DNA from: Cupidesulfovibrio sp000226255
GTDB taxonomy: Bacteria > Desulfobacterota > Desulfovibrionia > Desulfovibrionales > Desulfovibrionaceae
Assembly (NCBI RefSeq): GCF_003402415.2
Contig: NZ_AP036014.1
Span: 2,976,001-3,040,000 of the forward strand
Length of the DNA: 64,000 nucleotides
Direction: 5' to 3'
Position 1 is the first letter of the stretch; every line of letters begins with the position of its first letter. Of this stretch, positions 41,941 to 52,802 are shown piece by piece. Made by a program: the position numbers and the translations under genes. The notes beneath the pieces are model-generated. The model was not told where the DNA came from. It searched no databases and saw only the letters and a list, made by a program, of their open reading frames with translations.

Positions 41941-42125
41941 CTCTGTCCTTTTACCTGAGAGTTTCGCCGCCCCGGTTCCCTGCGAGGACACGGGCGGTTT
42001 GCTCCTTCGGTGCTCCACGGATGGAGGCTCTCCAGAGGCTCGTCGGGCAGCAGTCCTTTCGCCTGAAAGATTCACTTCGTCGGCGCCCCATGCCGTTTGC
42101 CGCCGGCTGGGGTCTCTCCTGCTGT
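41941..42125 (-). promoter_or_regulatory. Tandem glycine riboswitch (two aptamers)
   Basis: Read on the minus strand, aptamer I (42124-42048) begins AGCAGGAGAGACC, includes GGGCGCCGACGAAG and ends TTTCAGGCGAAAGGACTGCT. Aptamer II (42038-41941) begins CTCTGGAGAGCCTCC, includes GAGCACCGAAGGAGCAA and ends CTCTCAGGTAAAAGGACAGAG. Both carry the diagnostic GGAGAG, (G)CCGA-GAAG/CCGAAGG and CUCAGGnnAAAGGAC blocks, with closing helices AGCAG/CTGCT and CTCT/AGAG. The ten-base linker between them is the usual spacing of the cooperative form. Such elements normally sit before glycine-cleavage or sodium:alanine/glycine symporter genes; none follows here. Confidence 0.93.
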
Positions 42126-42375
42126 CGTCATCCGAAACCAAGCGTGAATGGGGGTGTATCCGGTTGGCGCGGGAAACGCAAGCGCCATCGCAACCCACCT
42201 GATTACATCAAGAAATGTACCGTTTGCGCGCACAACACCACATTGTTCCGCGCGGGCTTGCGGCAACGCCGCCGCCCCTGCCCGCAGGAACCGCCGCAGG
42301 GCAACCTGGCCACGGCCAACTCCCTGCCGCGCGCCATGCCCCAACGGACACGCTACGGGCGCGAGACGTCCCGGC
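42126..42375. other. Leader region between the DUF255 gene and the glycine riboswitch
   Basis: On the minus strand this is downstream of the DUF255 gene and upstream of the riboswitch. An AT-richer patch at about 42205-42240 (GATTACATCAAGAAATGTAC on plus) may hold the riboswitch promoter. No gene and no clear terminator of the DUF255 gene were seen. Confidence 0.35.
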
Positions 42376-44727
<2,352 letters not shown>

Positions 44728-45309
44728 GGATACCCCCCTTGCCCCTTTGGGGTGTCGCGGGCGGTGAACGGCCGTGACTACGCACGGCCACCGGTTCCGG
44801 GCCATCCGCCGTGCGGATGCCCCGCTCCCCTCCCGACGGCGCGGCGCGGACCGGGCATTCCTTCACGCGCGGCAGCGGGCGAAGGCGATGAACCCGACCT
44901 TGTGCATTCCCTATCAGACTCGCGCCATGCGGGCAACGTGGCCGCGAAAAAAGAAAAGACCGGCGCTGGCGAAGCTGGCTGACGGAGACGGCGCTGACGG
45001 CATCGCGACGCGCTGCGCCCCTGTCCGGCCCTGTCCGCCCCTGTCCGCCCCTCTTCGGCCATCTCCGGCCCGATCCGGCACGACGGGGCCAGTTGCGACC
45101 GTACGGGCAAGAGCGGCAGGATGCCCGGCATGCCCACGCGCATTCCCCGTCCCATGGCCCGCGCCGCCCGCCCTCGCGCCCGCCAGTTTCACGGGCGCTA
45201 ACGCTGCTTGCGGCACGCCGCTCCATCCTGTAAGTTCCCGCCACCTTCGGCCATGATCTGACCATGCGCTCGCCGGGCACCCCTGGCCGGGCCGGGCGCG
45301 AGGACCGCC
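44728..45309. other. Divergent intergenic region with CCTGTCCGCC repeats
   Basis: No gene recognised in about 580 bases between divergent genes. Bases about 45018-45075 are a run of related decamers (CCTGTCCGGC, CCTGTCCGCC, CCTGTCCGCC, CCTCTTCGGC). Promoters for the DUF255 and cyclase genes should lie here, but no clear sigma-70 or sigma-54 motif was found. Confidence 0.4.
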
Positions 45310-47388
45310 ATGCGGGTCTTCCCCTTACGGCAACGCCTGTTGCTGCTTCTCGCCATCCTTTCGTCCCTGACGCTGGTCGCGCTGGGGACGTTCTCCTACG
45401 TGCGCGCCAAAAACGTCATCCTGCGCGGGGCCGAATCCGCCCTGGCCCTGCAGGCCGACACCCTGGCCAACGCCATCGTCAGCCAGTACGCGGGCGAGTA
45501 TTCACGCGCCGTGGCCAGCCTGCGCCAGGACCCGCGCATGCTGGCCTGCCTGACGGGCCAGCCCTACGACCGCGAAGGGCTCATGGCCAGTTGGGCCAGC
45601 TTCCTGCGACTGCGGCCGGAGGCCTACTTCGTCTATTTCGCCGACCTTTCCGGACGCGTCCACGCCATCCAGCCCCCCCGCGAACTGCCGCCCGACTTCG
45701 ACGCGCGCACCCGGCCGTGGTTTCGCCGGGCCATGGAACACCCCGGCGTGGTCGGCTGGTCCGACCCGTACACCGAATTCATCACCGGCAGGACCGTGGT
45801 CAGCACCGTGGCCACCGTGGACGACCCGGTCGGCGGCAAGCCACGGGGGGTGCTGGGCCTGGACATCACCACCGACGGGTTGCGGACCATCCTTTCCGGC
45901 GTGGCCCTGCCGAAAGGCAGCGGCATGCTGGTGCTCACCGCCGACGGGCGCACCGTGACCGCCACGGGGCTGGGGGCCGCACTGGCGGAGCGCGAGGACG
46001 TCACCCCCCTGCGCCGCTTGGCCAAGGGCACCTATGCCGCGCACGGCACCAACGGCACCATCGGCGAAAATGCCGCCAACGGCGACACCTACCTCGACGT
46101 GGACGGCGAACCGGTGCTGGTTTCCGTGCGGGCCGTGCCCGGCCCCGGCTGGCGGCTGGTGCTGCTGGTGCCGCAGGAAGAACTGCTGCACGCCGTGGCC
46201 CCCATCCGCTATGGCACCATTCTCGCCATCGGCGGTATGCTCACGCTGTTCGCCGTGCTGTTCGTCACGGCCACCGTGGGGGCCTCGGGCCGGGTGGGGC
46301 TGCTGGCCGACTACATGCGCAGCGTGGCCCAGGGCGACTTCACGGTGCGCAACCTGTTCCCCGGCCACGACGAATTCGGCGCGCTGAACCGCCACCTGAA
46401 CGAGCTTGTCCTGGCCCGACGCGATGCGGAGGCCGCCCTGCGCGACGCGGAACGCCAGCACCGCGAACTGGTGGAAAACGCGCCCATCGGCATCTTTCGC
46501 ACCGCGTGGGACGGCTCCATTTTGGTGATGAACCAGCACGGCGCGGCCCTGCTGGGCTTTCGCGACGTGCCCCACGCCCGCGCCGTGCTCGACGACTCCG
46601 TGATCCCCCTGTACGTCGAACCCGTGGACCGCCAGGCCATGCTGGACGACCTTGCCGCCGGAGAGGTGGTGCCCGGCCAGCGGCTGCGCTGGTACCGGCG
46701 CGGGGGTGAGGCCATCTGGGTCTCGCTGTACGCCCGGCGCACCGGCACGCCCGAAGCGCCCGAGGTGGAAGGCTTCTTCCTGGACGTGACCGGGCAGGTG
46801 GAGGACACCCGCCGCCTGGAGCAACTGGCCACCACCGACGAACTGACCGGGGTGTCCAACCGCCGCCACTTCATGGCCCGGCTGGAGGACGAGGCAACCC
46901 GCGCCCTGCGCTACGGCCGCCCGCTGTCGGTGCTGCTGCTGGACGCCGACCACTTCAAGGCCGTCAACGACACCTGGGGGCACGAGGCGGGCGACATGGT
47001 GCTGCGCCACATCACCGACGTCATGGGCCTGTCCCTGCGCGAAAACGACCTCATCGGCCGGTTGGGCGGCGAGGAATTCGGCGTGCTGCTGCCGGAAACG
47101 GCGCTGGACCGCGCCCTGCGCACGGCCGAACGCATCCGCGCCGCCGTGGAGGACGCCCCGGTGGCCGTGCGCGACGTGTGGGTGGGCTGCACCGTCAGCA
47201 TCGGCGCGTCGGAATACAAGGGCGCGCACGATTCGCTGGACGACCTGATGCGCCGCGCCGACCAGATGCTGATGCGCGCCAAGGAAAGCGGCCGCAACCG
47301 GGTGTGCGCCCCGCAGGCCACGCCCACCTGCGCGGACGATTCCCCGGCGCAGCCGCACCGCGCAGCGGCATCGCCTGAAGACGCCTAG
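45310..47388 (+). CDS. Membrane diguanylate cyclase with Cache, HAMP and PAS domains
   Basis: 692 residues. TM1 is at about 7-29; the periplasmic region of about 265 residues fits a dCache sensor (AYFVYFADLSGRVHAIQPP, ARTRPWFRRAMEHPGVVGWSDPY, GVLGLDITTDGLRTIL). TM2 is near 300-322, followed by HAMP (about 323-375), PAS (about 385-500, ENAPIGIFRTAWDGSILVMN) and GGDEF (about 510-670: TDELTGVSNRRHFMARL, LDADHFKAVNDTWGHEAGD, RLGGEEFGVLLPET). GGEEF is intact, so cyclase activity is expected. The Cache pattern suggests small-molecule (amino acid or organic acid) sensing. A terminator follows. Confidence 0.95.
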   Translation: MRVFPLRQRLLLLLAILSSLTLVALGTFSYVRAKNVILRGAESALALQADTLANAIVSQYAGEYSRAVASLRQDPRMLACLTGQPYDREGLMASWASFLRLRPEAYFVYFADLSGRVHAIQPPRELPPDFDARTRPWFRRAMEHPGVVGWSDPYTEFITGRTVVSTVATVDDPVGGKPRGVLGLDITTDGLRTILSGVALPKGSGMLVLTADGRTVTATGLGAALAEREDVTPLRRLAKGTYAAHGTNGTIGENAANGDTYLDVDGEPVLVSVRAVPGPGWRLVLLVPQEELLHAVAPIRYGTILAIGGMLTLFAVLFVTATVGASGRVGLLADYMRSVAQGDFTVRNLFPGHDEFGALNRHLNELVLARRDAEAALRDAERQHRELVENAPIGIFRTAWDGSILVMNQHGAALLGFRDVPHARAVLDDSVIPLYVEPVDRQAMLDDLAAGEVVPGQRLRWYRRGGEAIWVSLYARRTGTPEAPEVEGFFLDVTGQVEDTRRLEQLATTDELTGVSNRRHFMARLEDEATRALRYGRPLSVLLLDADHFKAVNDTWGHEAGDMVLRHITDVMGLSLRENDLIGRLGGEEFGVLLPETALDRALRTAERIRAAVEDAPVAVRDVWVGCTVSIGASEYKGAHDSLDDLMRRADQMLMRAKESGRNRVCAPQATPTCADDSPAQPHRAAASPEDA

Positions 47389-47428
47389 CCCCTCTCCCGG
47401 CAATCTTTCCATCCCCGTACAGGTTGCA

Positions 47429-47467
47429 AAAGGGCCGCCACGCGCATGCGTGACGGCCCCTTGTTTT
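47429..47467 (+). terminator. Terminator of the diguanylate cyclase gene
   Basis: AGGGCCG-C-CACGC and GCGTG-A-CGGCCCC form a 12-bp stem with one mismatch around GCAT, followed by TTGTTTT. Good intrinsic terminator 40 bases past the stop. Confidence 0.85.
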
Positions 47468-47520
47468 CGTCGCGGCAAACGGGCGTGCCCGTGGCAGGCG
47501 CGCCGCCGCTGCATCCGTTG

Positions 47521-48711
47521 CTACGCCACCACTTCCTCGGGGTAGATGGCCTCGAACCCGGCCTTGTACGCGGCAAAGCGTCCCTCGGCGATGGCCGCGC
47601 GCGCGCCGCGCACCACGTCCAGGAAGTACGTCAGGTTGTGGACCGAGTTCAGGCGGAAGGCCAGCAACTCCTTGGCCACGTACAGGTGGCGCAGGTAGGC
47701 GCGCGAAAAGGTGCGGCAGGCGTAGCAGGTGCACGCCGGGTCCAGCGGTCCGTCGTCCTCGGCGAATTCCTTGCGCTTGATGTTGATCTTGCCGAGCGAG
47801 GTGTACAGCGTGCCGTTGCGCGCGTTGCGGGTGGGCAGCACGCAGTCGAACATGTCCACCCCGGCGGCGATGCCGTTGATGATGTCCAGCGGGGTGCCCA
47901 CGCCCATCAGGTAGCGCGGCTTGTCGGCGGGCAGCAGGGGCGCGCTGTGGTACAGGATGTCCATCATCTCCGGCTTGGATTCGCCCACGGACAGCCCGCC
48001 CAGCGCGAAGCCGTCAAAGTCGATCTGCGTCAGCTCACCGATGGAGCGTTCGCGCAGGTCCTTGAAGAACCCGCCCTGGGTAATGCCGAACAGCAGGTTG
48101 CCCGCCGTGCCCTTGGGGTAGGCGTCGCGGCAGCGCTGCGCCCAGCGGGTGGTGAGGGCCAGCGACTTTTCGGTGTAGGGCTTGTCCGCGCCGTAGGGCA
48201 CGCACTCGTCCAGCACCATCATGATGTCGGAATTCAGGTTGCGCTGGATGGACACCACCTTCTCGGGCGTGAACAGGTGCTTGGACCCGTCGAGGTGCGA
48301 ACGGAACTCCACCCCCTGCTCGGTGATCTTGCGCAGGGCCGACAGGCTGAACACCTGAAAGCCGCCGCTGTCGGTCAGGATGGGCTTTTTCCAGGCATTG
48401 AACCCGTGCAGGCCGCCGCGCCGGGCCACCAGTTCGTCGCCGGGGCGCAGGTACAGGTGGTAGGTGTTGCCGAGGATGATCTCGGCCCCGATGGCGTCCA
48501 GGTCGTCGGGGGCCACGGCCTTCACGCTGCCCACGGTACCCACGGGCATGAAGATGGGCGTGCGCACCGGGCCGTGCGCGGTGTGCAGCACGCCGGTGCG
48601 GGCCGCGCCGTCGGTGGCGTGGATGCGGAAGGTGCCGGGGGCTTCGGCGGGAATGGGGGCCGGGGCTTCGGCCGGGGCCATGGCGGTGGAAATTTCGGTC
48701 TGGTTCGGCAT
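47521..48711 (-). CDS. tgt: Queuine tRNA-ribosyltransferase (tRNA-guanine transglycosylase)
   Basis: Exchanges guanine-34 for preQ1 in tRNAs with GUN anticodons; 396 residues. Family motifs: FMPVGTVGSVKAV, ILGNTYHLYLRPG, TDSGGFQVFSL with a catalytic Asp near 112, GITQGGFF, YLMGVGTP, the nucleophile Asp in MFDCVLPTRNARNG near 288, and the zinc site CTCYACRTFSRAYLRHL near 326-345. The first about 25 residues are an Ala/Pro-rich extension. Start at 48711 is supported only by a weak GGTG; an ATG at 48723 adds four residues. It lies 255 bases downstream of purT on the same strand. Confidence 0.95.
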   Translation of the reverse strand: MPNQTEISTAMAPAEAPAPIPAEAPGTFRIHATDGAARTGVLHTAHGPVRTPIFMPVGTVGSVKAVAPDDLDAIGAEIILGNTYHLYLRPGDELVARRGGLHGFNAWKKPILTDSGGFQVFSLSALRKITEQGVEFRSHLDGSKHLFTPEKVVSIQRNLNSDIMMVLDECVPYGADKPYTEKSLALTTRWAQRCRDAYPKGTAGNLLFGITQGGFFKDLRERSIGELTQIDFDGFALGGLSVGESKPEMMDILYHSAPLLPADKPRYLMGVGTPLDIINGIAAGVDMFDCVLPTRNARNGTLYTSLGKINIKRKEFAEDDGPLDPACTCYACRTFSRAYLRHLYVAKELLAFRLNSVHNLTYFLDVVRGARAAIAEGRFAAYKAGFEAIYPEEVVA

Positions 48712-48966
48712 GGCGCGCACCATAGCGGCGCGATGCACGTTTGAAAAGGGGGCGGCGCGCACAAGTTCCGGGGCAGCGCGCGGCAGGCCCGCTCCACCAG
48801 AAGCGGCCCTCACCCCCGCCAGCTTCGCCTGTCCCGCCTTGCGCTCTCTCCGCCCTCCCCCGGCCCGCAGTTGCGTCTCGCCCCGCCCCACGCCAACGCA
48901 CAACGCCCGCACCGGTCCCCCGGCGCGGGCGCATGCGATGCGTCAGGATGCGGCTTGCGCCAGCGG
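48712..48966. other. Spacer between purT and tgt with a possible terminator
   Basis: An imperfect stem GCCCGC-A-CCGG / CCGG-C-GCGGGC at about 48905-48930 lies 40 bases beyond the purT stop and could terminate it, though no T-run follows. The rest is pyrimidine-rich on the plus strand; no gene seen. Confidence 0.4.
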
Positions 48967-50148
48967 CTACAGTTCCACCTGCACGGCGGCGGCGGCGCGG
49001 CGTGCCTTTGCGCGGGCGTCCTCTATGTTTGCGCCAAGGGCCAGGGCCACGCCCATGCGGCGCTTGCCGTGCACCTCGGGCTTGCCGAACAGGCACAGTC
49101 CGGTGTCCGGCTCGGCCAGGGCGGCCTCGATGCCGTGGTAGCTGGGCAACGTGCTGTCGCCCTCGGCCAGCACCACGCACGAGGCGGCGGGGCCGTTCTG
49201 GCGCAGCGCGGGCACGGGCAGCCCCAGAATAGCCCGGGCGTGCAGGGCGAATTCGCTGAGGTTCTGGGAAATCAGCGTCACCAGCCCGGTGTCGTGCGGG
49301 CGGGGCGAAACTTCGCTGAAGTAGACCTTGTCGCCCTTGATGAACAATTCCACGCCAAAGATGCCCCACCCGCCAAGGGCCTCGGTGACGGCCCCGGCCA
49401 TGCGCCGGGACTCGTCCAGGGCACCCTGGCTCATGGGCTGCGGCTGCCACGATTCGCGGTAGTCGCCCTCCTTCTGCAGATGTCCGATGGGGTCGCAGAA
49501 GGTGGTGCCGCCCGCGTGGCGCACGGTGAGCTGGGTGATTTCGTAGTCGAAGTCCACGAAGCCTTCCACGATGACCTTGCCGCCGCCCGCGCGGCCGCCG
49601 GTCTGGGCGTAGTCCCAGGCCTTCATGACGTCGGCCTCGGTGCGCACGGTGCTCTGCCCCTTGCCGGACGAACTCATCACCGGCTTGACCACGCAGGGCA
49701 GGCCCACGGCGGCCACGGCCTCGCGGTATTCCGCCTCGGTTTCGGCGAAGCGGTAGGGCGAGGTGGGCAGGCCCAGTTCCTCCGCCGCCAGGCGGCGGAT
49801 GCCTTCGCGGTCCATGGTCAGGCGGGCGGCGCGGGCCGTGGGCACCACGCGGAAGCCCTCCTGCTCCAGTTCCAGCAGGGTTTCCGTGGCGATGGCCTCG
49901 ATCTCGGGCACGATGCAGTGGGGGCGCTCCGCCTCGATGATGCGGCGCAGGGCCGCGCCGTCCAGCATGGACACCACGTGGCTGCGATGGGCCACCTGCA
50001 TGGCGGGGGCGTTGGGGTAGCGGTCCACGGCAATCACCTCGACGCCGAGGCGCATGGCCTCGATGGCCACTTCGCGGCCCAGTTCGCCGGAGCCGAGCAG
50101 CAGGATGCGGGTTGCGGAAGGGGTGTTGGGGGTGCCGATGGTGACCAT
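48967..50148 (-). CDS. purT: Formate-dependent phosphoribosylglycinamide formyltransferase
   Basis: ATP-grasp enzyme that makes formyl-GAR from formate, ATP and GAR; 393 residues, standard length. N-terminal Rossmann-like segment ILLLGSGELGREVAIEAMRLG, then VPEIEAIATETL, the ATP-grasp core (PCVVKPVMSSSGKGQS, VIVEGFVDFDYEITQLTVR, WGIFGVELFIKGDKVYFSEVSPRPHDTG) and a C-terminal domain ending KRRMGVALALG. The ATG at 50148 has AGGAG six bases upstream. With purN at 27391 the organism has both routes for this step; formate is abundant in sulfate reducers. Confidence 0.96.
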   Translation of the reverse strand: MVTIGTPNTPSATRILLLGSGELGREVAIEAMRLGVEVIAVDRYPNAPAMQVAHRSHVVSMLDGAALRRIIEAERPHCIVPEIEAIATETLLELEQEGFRVVPTARAARLTMDREGIRRLAAEELGLPTSPYRFAETEAEYREAVAAVGLPCVVKPVMSSSGKGQSTVRTEADVMKAWDYAQTGGRAGGGKVIVEGFVDFDYEITQLTVRHAGGTTFCDPIGHLQKEGDYRESWQPQPMSQGALDESRRMAGAVTEALGGWGIFGVELFIKGDKVYFSEVSPRPHDTGLVTLISQNLSEFALHARAILGLPVPALRQNGPAASCVVLAEGDSTLPSYHGIEAALAEPDTGLCLFGKPEVHGKRRMGVALALGANIEDARAKARRAAAAVQVEL

Positions 50149-50546
50149 GTGCTGCTCCTGCGCCGCGTGGGCATGCTGTGAAAGGAAGGGGGGTTCGTCC
50201 GACCGCACGGATGTGCCATGCCGCCCCCTTCCGTGCAATAGGGGCAATAGGGGCAAAAGGGGCAACAGAAGCAATAGAGGCAGGAAGGCCGTGGTGGCGT
50301 GTCAGACATGCAAAGGGACGGCACGCGCCGGGCACGCGAAAGGGGGCGGCACGCGCCGGAAAAAGCCACCCCCCGCACCATTCCCGCAACTGCGGCGTCA
50401 CGGCACCCCACCTTGCGAGTGCGGGCGTTCATGCGCTATGCGAAACACATATCGGGCGGACCAACGCCACTGCAACCGCCGCCCGCAGCGCACGTCCGGC
50501 ATCCCTTTAGCCGGGCCGGGCCACGGCCCGCTTTCCGGAGTTCTGG
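50149..50546. other. Divergent intergenic region with a 9-bp tandem repeat
   Basis: Between divergent purT and the receiver gene. Bases about 50234-50285 repeat GGGGCAATA-like nonamers (two exact, then GGGGCAAAA, GGGGCAACA, GAAGCAATA, GAGGCA). CATGCAAAGGGACGGCACGC and a similar GGGGGCGGCACGC follow near 50308-50355. No gene recognised; promoter motifs not identified. Confidence 0.5.
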
Positions 50547-50951
50547 ATGACCACCCCCACCGCCGCTCCCCTTCCGTCCGCAACGGTGCTCATCGTCGAT
50601 GACGCCGCCCCCAACCGCGCCCTGCTGCTGCTTCTGCTGCGCGACACGCCGCTGCGCTGCATGGAGGCCGATTCCGGCCACGCGGCGCTGCGCATCTTTC
50701 GCGAACACCCCGTGGACCTCGTGCTGATGGACGTGGTGATGCCGGACATGGACGGCACGGACACGGTGCGCGCCATGCGCGAGGAAGAACGCCTGCTGGG
50801 CCGCCCCCCGGTGCCCATCGTGGCCCTGACCGCCCACGACCGCCACGAGGACCTGCGCCGCTGTACCGAAGCGGGCTGCAACGGGCTGCTCACCAAGCCC
50901 ATCTCCCGTCAGGACCTCATGAGCACCATTGCCGCCCATCTGGCGGGGTGA
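50547..50951 (+). CDS. Single-domain response regulator (CheY-like receiver)
   Basis: 134 residues forming one receiver domain and no output domain. After about 12 extra N-terminal residues: VLIVDDAAPNRALL with the acidic pair, the phospho-acceptor in LVLMDVVMPDMDG, the Thr in IVALTAHDRHED and the Lys in LLTKPISRQDL. All key residues are present. It could act in a phosphorelay or on a motor; no kinase is adjacent, so partner unknown. GGAG seven bases before the ATG. Followed by a terminator. Confidence 0.92.
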   Translation: MTTPTAAPLPSATVLIVDDAAPNRALLLLLLRDTPLRCMEADSGHAALRIFREHPVDLVLMDVVMPDMDGTDTVRAMREEERLLGRPPVPIVALTAHDRHEDLRRCTEAGCNGLLTKPISRQDLMSTIAAHLAG

Positions 50952-50979
50952 ACAGTTCCTGTCCACCCCGCCCAAAGTA

Positions 50980-51012
50980 AAGGCGCCCCGTTCCCGGAGC
51001 GCCTTTTGTCTT
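50980..51012 (+). terminator. Terminator of the receiver gene
   Basis: AAGGCGC (50980-50986) pairs with GCGCCTT (50999-51005), extended by CCG/CGG inside, and is followed by TTGTCTTT. Lies 28 bases past the stop. Confidence 0.85.
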
Positions 51013-51037
51013 TCCAACCTTGCATGGCACCAAGCGG

Positions 51038-51166
51038 CACGCTGCGAGGATTTCGTTCTCTGGCAAGGAAGATGAGCTTTTTTACGAAGGGAGCGTACTC
51101 TTGCCGTACGTGACCGGAGTAAAAAGCGAAATCTGACGCAGCCAGAGGGCGAAAGACCGCAGCGTG
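51038..51166 (+). ncRNA. Long conserved hairpin element, copy B (candidate structured RNA)
   Basis: Second copy of the element at 27247. Base helix CACGCTGCG (51038-51046) pairs with CGCAGCGTG (51158-51166). TTTCG-TT-CTCTGGC (to 51064) pairs with GCCAGAG-GG-CGAAA (51141-51154). AGAT pairs with ATCT, GCTTTTTTAC (51076-51085) pairs with GTAAAAAGC (51119-51127, one T bulged), and a hairpin CGTAC-TCTTGCC-GTACG closes it (51094-51110). Unpaired segments AGGA, AGGAA, GGGAG, the TCTT loop start and GACCG match copy A while the helices differ but still pair. It lies ten bases from the livF stop codon. Confidence 0.75.
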
Positions 51167-51175
51167 GCAATGCCC

Positions 51176-51892
51176 CTAATGGCCGGAGCCGCCAAGATAC
51201 GCATCCTGCACCTCCGGATTCGCCAGCAGGTTCGCCGCCGAATCCTCCATGACCACCCGGCCCACCTCCAGCACGTAGCCGCGCGTGGCCAGCTTCAGCG
51301 CGGCGCGGGCGTTCTGCTCCACCAGCACCACGGTCATGCCGGTCTTGTTGATGGCCCGCACGGTCTCGAAGATGGACTTCACCAGGATGGGCGCGAGGCC
51401 CAGCGAGGGCTCGTCCAGCAGCAGCACCTTGGGGTTGCCCATGAGCGCGCGGCCAATGGCCAGCATCTGCTGCTCGCCGCCGGACAGGGTGCCCGCAAGC
51501 TGGTCCTTGCGCTCGTGCAGGCGGGGGAACAGCTCGAAGATCCATTCCCGCGTCCTGGCGATGCGGGCCTTGTCGTTGCTGGTGAACGCGCCAAGGTTCA
51601 GGTTCTCCAGCACGGTCAGGGTGCCGAACACCCGCCGCCCCTCGGGCGACTGGGTGATGCCCTCGCGCACCACGGCGTGGCTGGGCATCTCGTGCAGGGC
51701 CTTGCCCTTGAAATAGATGCCGCCCTGGCTGGGCTGCACCAGCCCGCTGATGGACATCAGCGTGGTGGTCTTGCCCGCGCCGTTGGCGCCAAGAATGGTC
51801 ACGATCTCGCCTTCGTCCACATGCACGTTGATGCCGTGCAGGGCCTCGACGTTGCCGTACTTCACATGCAGGTCGCGCAATTCCAGAAACAT
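51176..51892 (-). CDS. livF: Branched-chain amino-acid ABC transporter, ATP-binding subunit F
   Basis: 238-residue ATPase of a LIV-type importer. Walker A GANGAGKTTTL near 35, Q-loop in ITQSPEGRRVF (SPEGR is typical of LivF), signature TLSGGEQQML, Walker B VLLLDEPSLGLAP and H-loop region VVLVEQNARAAL, where LivF proteins have Gln in place of His. The ATG at 51892 has GGGAGAG upstream. Last gene of livKHMGF, 142 bases after livG with a hairpin in the gap. Confidence 0.95.
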   Translation of the reverse strand: MFLELRDLHVKYGNVEALHGINVHVDEGEIVTILGANGAGKTTTLMSISGLVQPSQGGIYFKGKALHEMPSHAVVREGITQSPEGRRVFGTLTVLENLNLGAFTSNDKARIARTREWIFELFPRLHERKDQLAGTLSGGEQQMLAIGRALMGNPKVLLLDEPSLGLAPILVKSIFETVRAINKTGMTVVLVEQNARAALKLATRGYVLEVGRVVMEDSAANLLANPEVQDAYLGGSGH

Positions 51893-51967
51893 CGTCTCTC
51901 CCGGTACCCGTTAAAGCCAAGGCCCGCAGGGGGGGCATGTTCCGGCAATACAGTTGTCGATCATCCG

Positions 51968-51996
51968 CCGGAAGCGGCTGTAACCGCCGTTTCCGG
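51968..51996. other. Intercistronic hairpin between livG and livF
   Basis: CCGGAAGCGGC (51968-51978) and GCCGTTTCCGG (51986-51996) form an 11-bp stem with one G-U pair. No T-run follows on the minus strand, so it may protect or space the transcript rather than stop it. Confidence 0.5.
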
Positions 51997-52034
51997 ACTG
52001 GTGGCCGTGCCGCCCACGCAACATGGAGTCCGGA

Positions 52035-52802
52035 CTAATCATCTGTATCAACACCAAGATACGCCTCGATGACGCGCGGATCGTCCTTGATGGCCGCCGG
52101 CGCGCCCTCGGCCAGCAGCGCCCCGTATTCCAGCACCACCAGTTTTTCGCACACCTTCATGACCAGGCTCATGTCATGCTCGATGAGCAGCACGGTGATG
52201 CCCCGGTCGCGGATGGCGCGGATGGTGTCGATGAGCGCCGCGGTCTCCTGGTCGTTCATGCCTCCGGCAGGTTCGTCCAGAATGATGAAGCGCGGGTCGG
52301 TGGCCAGGGCGCGGGCGATCTCCAGCAGCCGCTGGTTGCCGTACGACAGGTTCTTGGCCAGGTTGGCGTGCTCGTCGGCCAGGCCCACGAAATCCAGTTC
52401 GCGCGCCGCCCGGGTAAGCGCGTGCCGTTCCTCGGCCTTCTGGGCCGGGGTGCGCAGCATGGCGGCCAGCATGCCCGACTGCATGCGACAGTGGCAGCCC
52501 GCCAGCACGTTCTCGATGACCGACATGTTCTGGAACAGCCGGATGGTCTGGAACGTGCGCGCGATGCCCATCTGCACGATGGAATGCGTGGGCAGCCCCT
52601 TGATGGTGCGGCCGTCGAAGAAGATGTCGCCGGAATCGGGCTTGTAGTTGCCGGTGATCAGGTTGAACACCGTGGTCTTGCCCGCCCCGTTGGGACCGAT
52701 GAGCCCGACGATGGACCCTTCGGCCACGTCGAACGACACGCTGTTCACGGCCACCAGGCCGCCAAAGGTCTTGGTCAGGTTGCGCAGCGCAAGCAGGCTC
52801 AT
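52035..52802 (-). CDS. livG: Branched-chain amino-acid ABC transporter, ATP-binding subunit G
   Basis: 255-residue ATPase. Walker A GPNGAGKTTVFNLITG near 37-45, Q-loop with the LivG-type IARTFQTIRLF, signature LSYGNQRLLEIARAL (SYG instead of SGG, normal for LivG), Walker B FIILDEPAGGMN and H-loop LLIEHDMSLVM. Its ATG overlaps the livM stop by the ATGA arrangement, showing translational coupling. Confidence 0.96.
   Translation of the reverse strand: MSLLALRNLTKTFGGLVAVNSVSFDVAEGSIVGLIGPNGAGKTTVFNLITGNYKPDSGDIFFDGRTIKGLPTHSIVQMGIARTFQTIRLFQNMSVIENVLAGCHCRMQSGMLAAMLRTPAQKAEERHALTRAARELDFVGLADEHANLAKNLSYGNQRLLEIARALATDPRFIILDEPAGGMNDQETAALIDTIRAIRDRGITVLLIEHDMSLVMKVCEKLVVLEYGALLAEGAPAAIKDDPRVIEAYLGVDTDD

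Noticed and set aside
40940..41941. A 333-codon minus-strand frame directly after the glycine riboswitch
   Set aside because: Tempting as the riboswitch target, but half of it is antisense to the DUF2459 gene, it is Arg/Pro/His-rich, lacks a ribosome site and resembles no glycine-related protein.
50402..50417. GGCACCCCACCTTGC as a sigma-54 promoter for the receiver gene
   Set aside because: Spacing between GG and GC is 11, not 10, and the leading T is absent.
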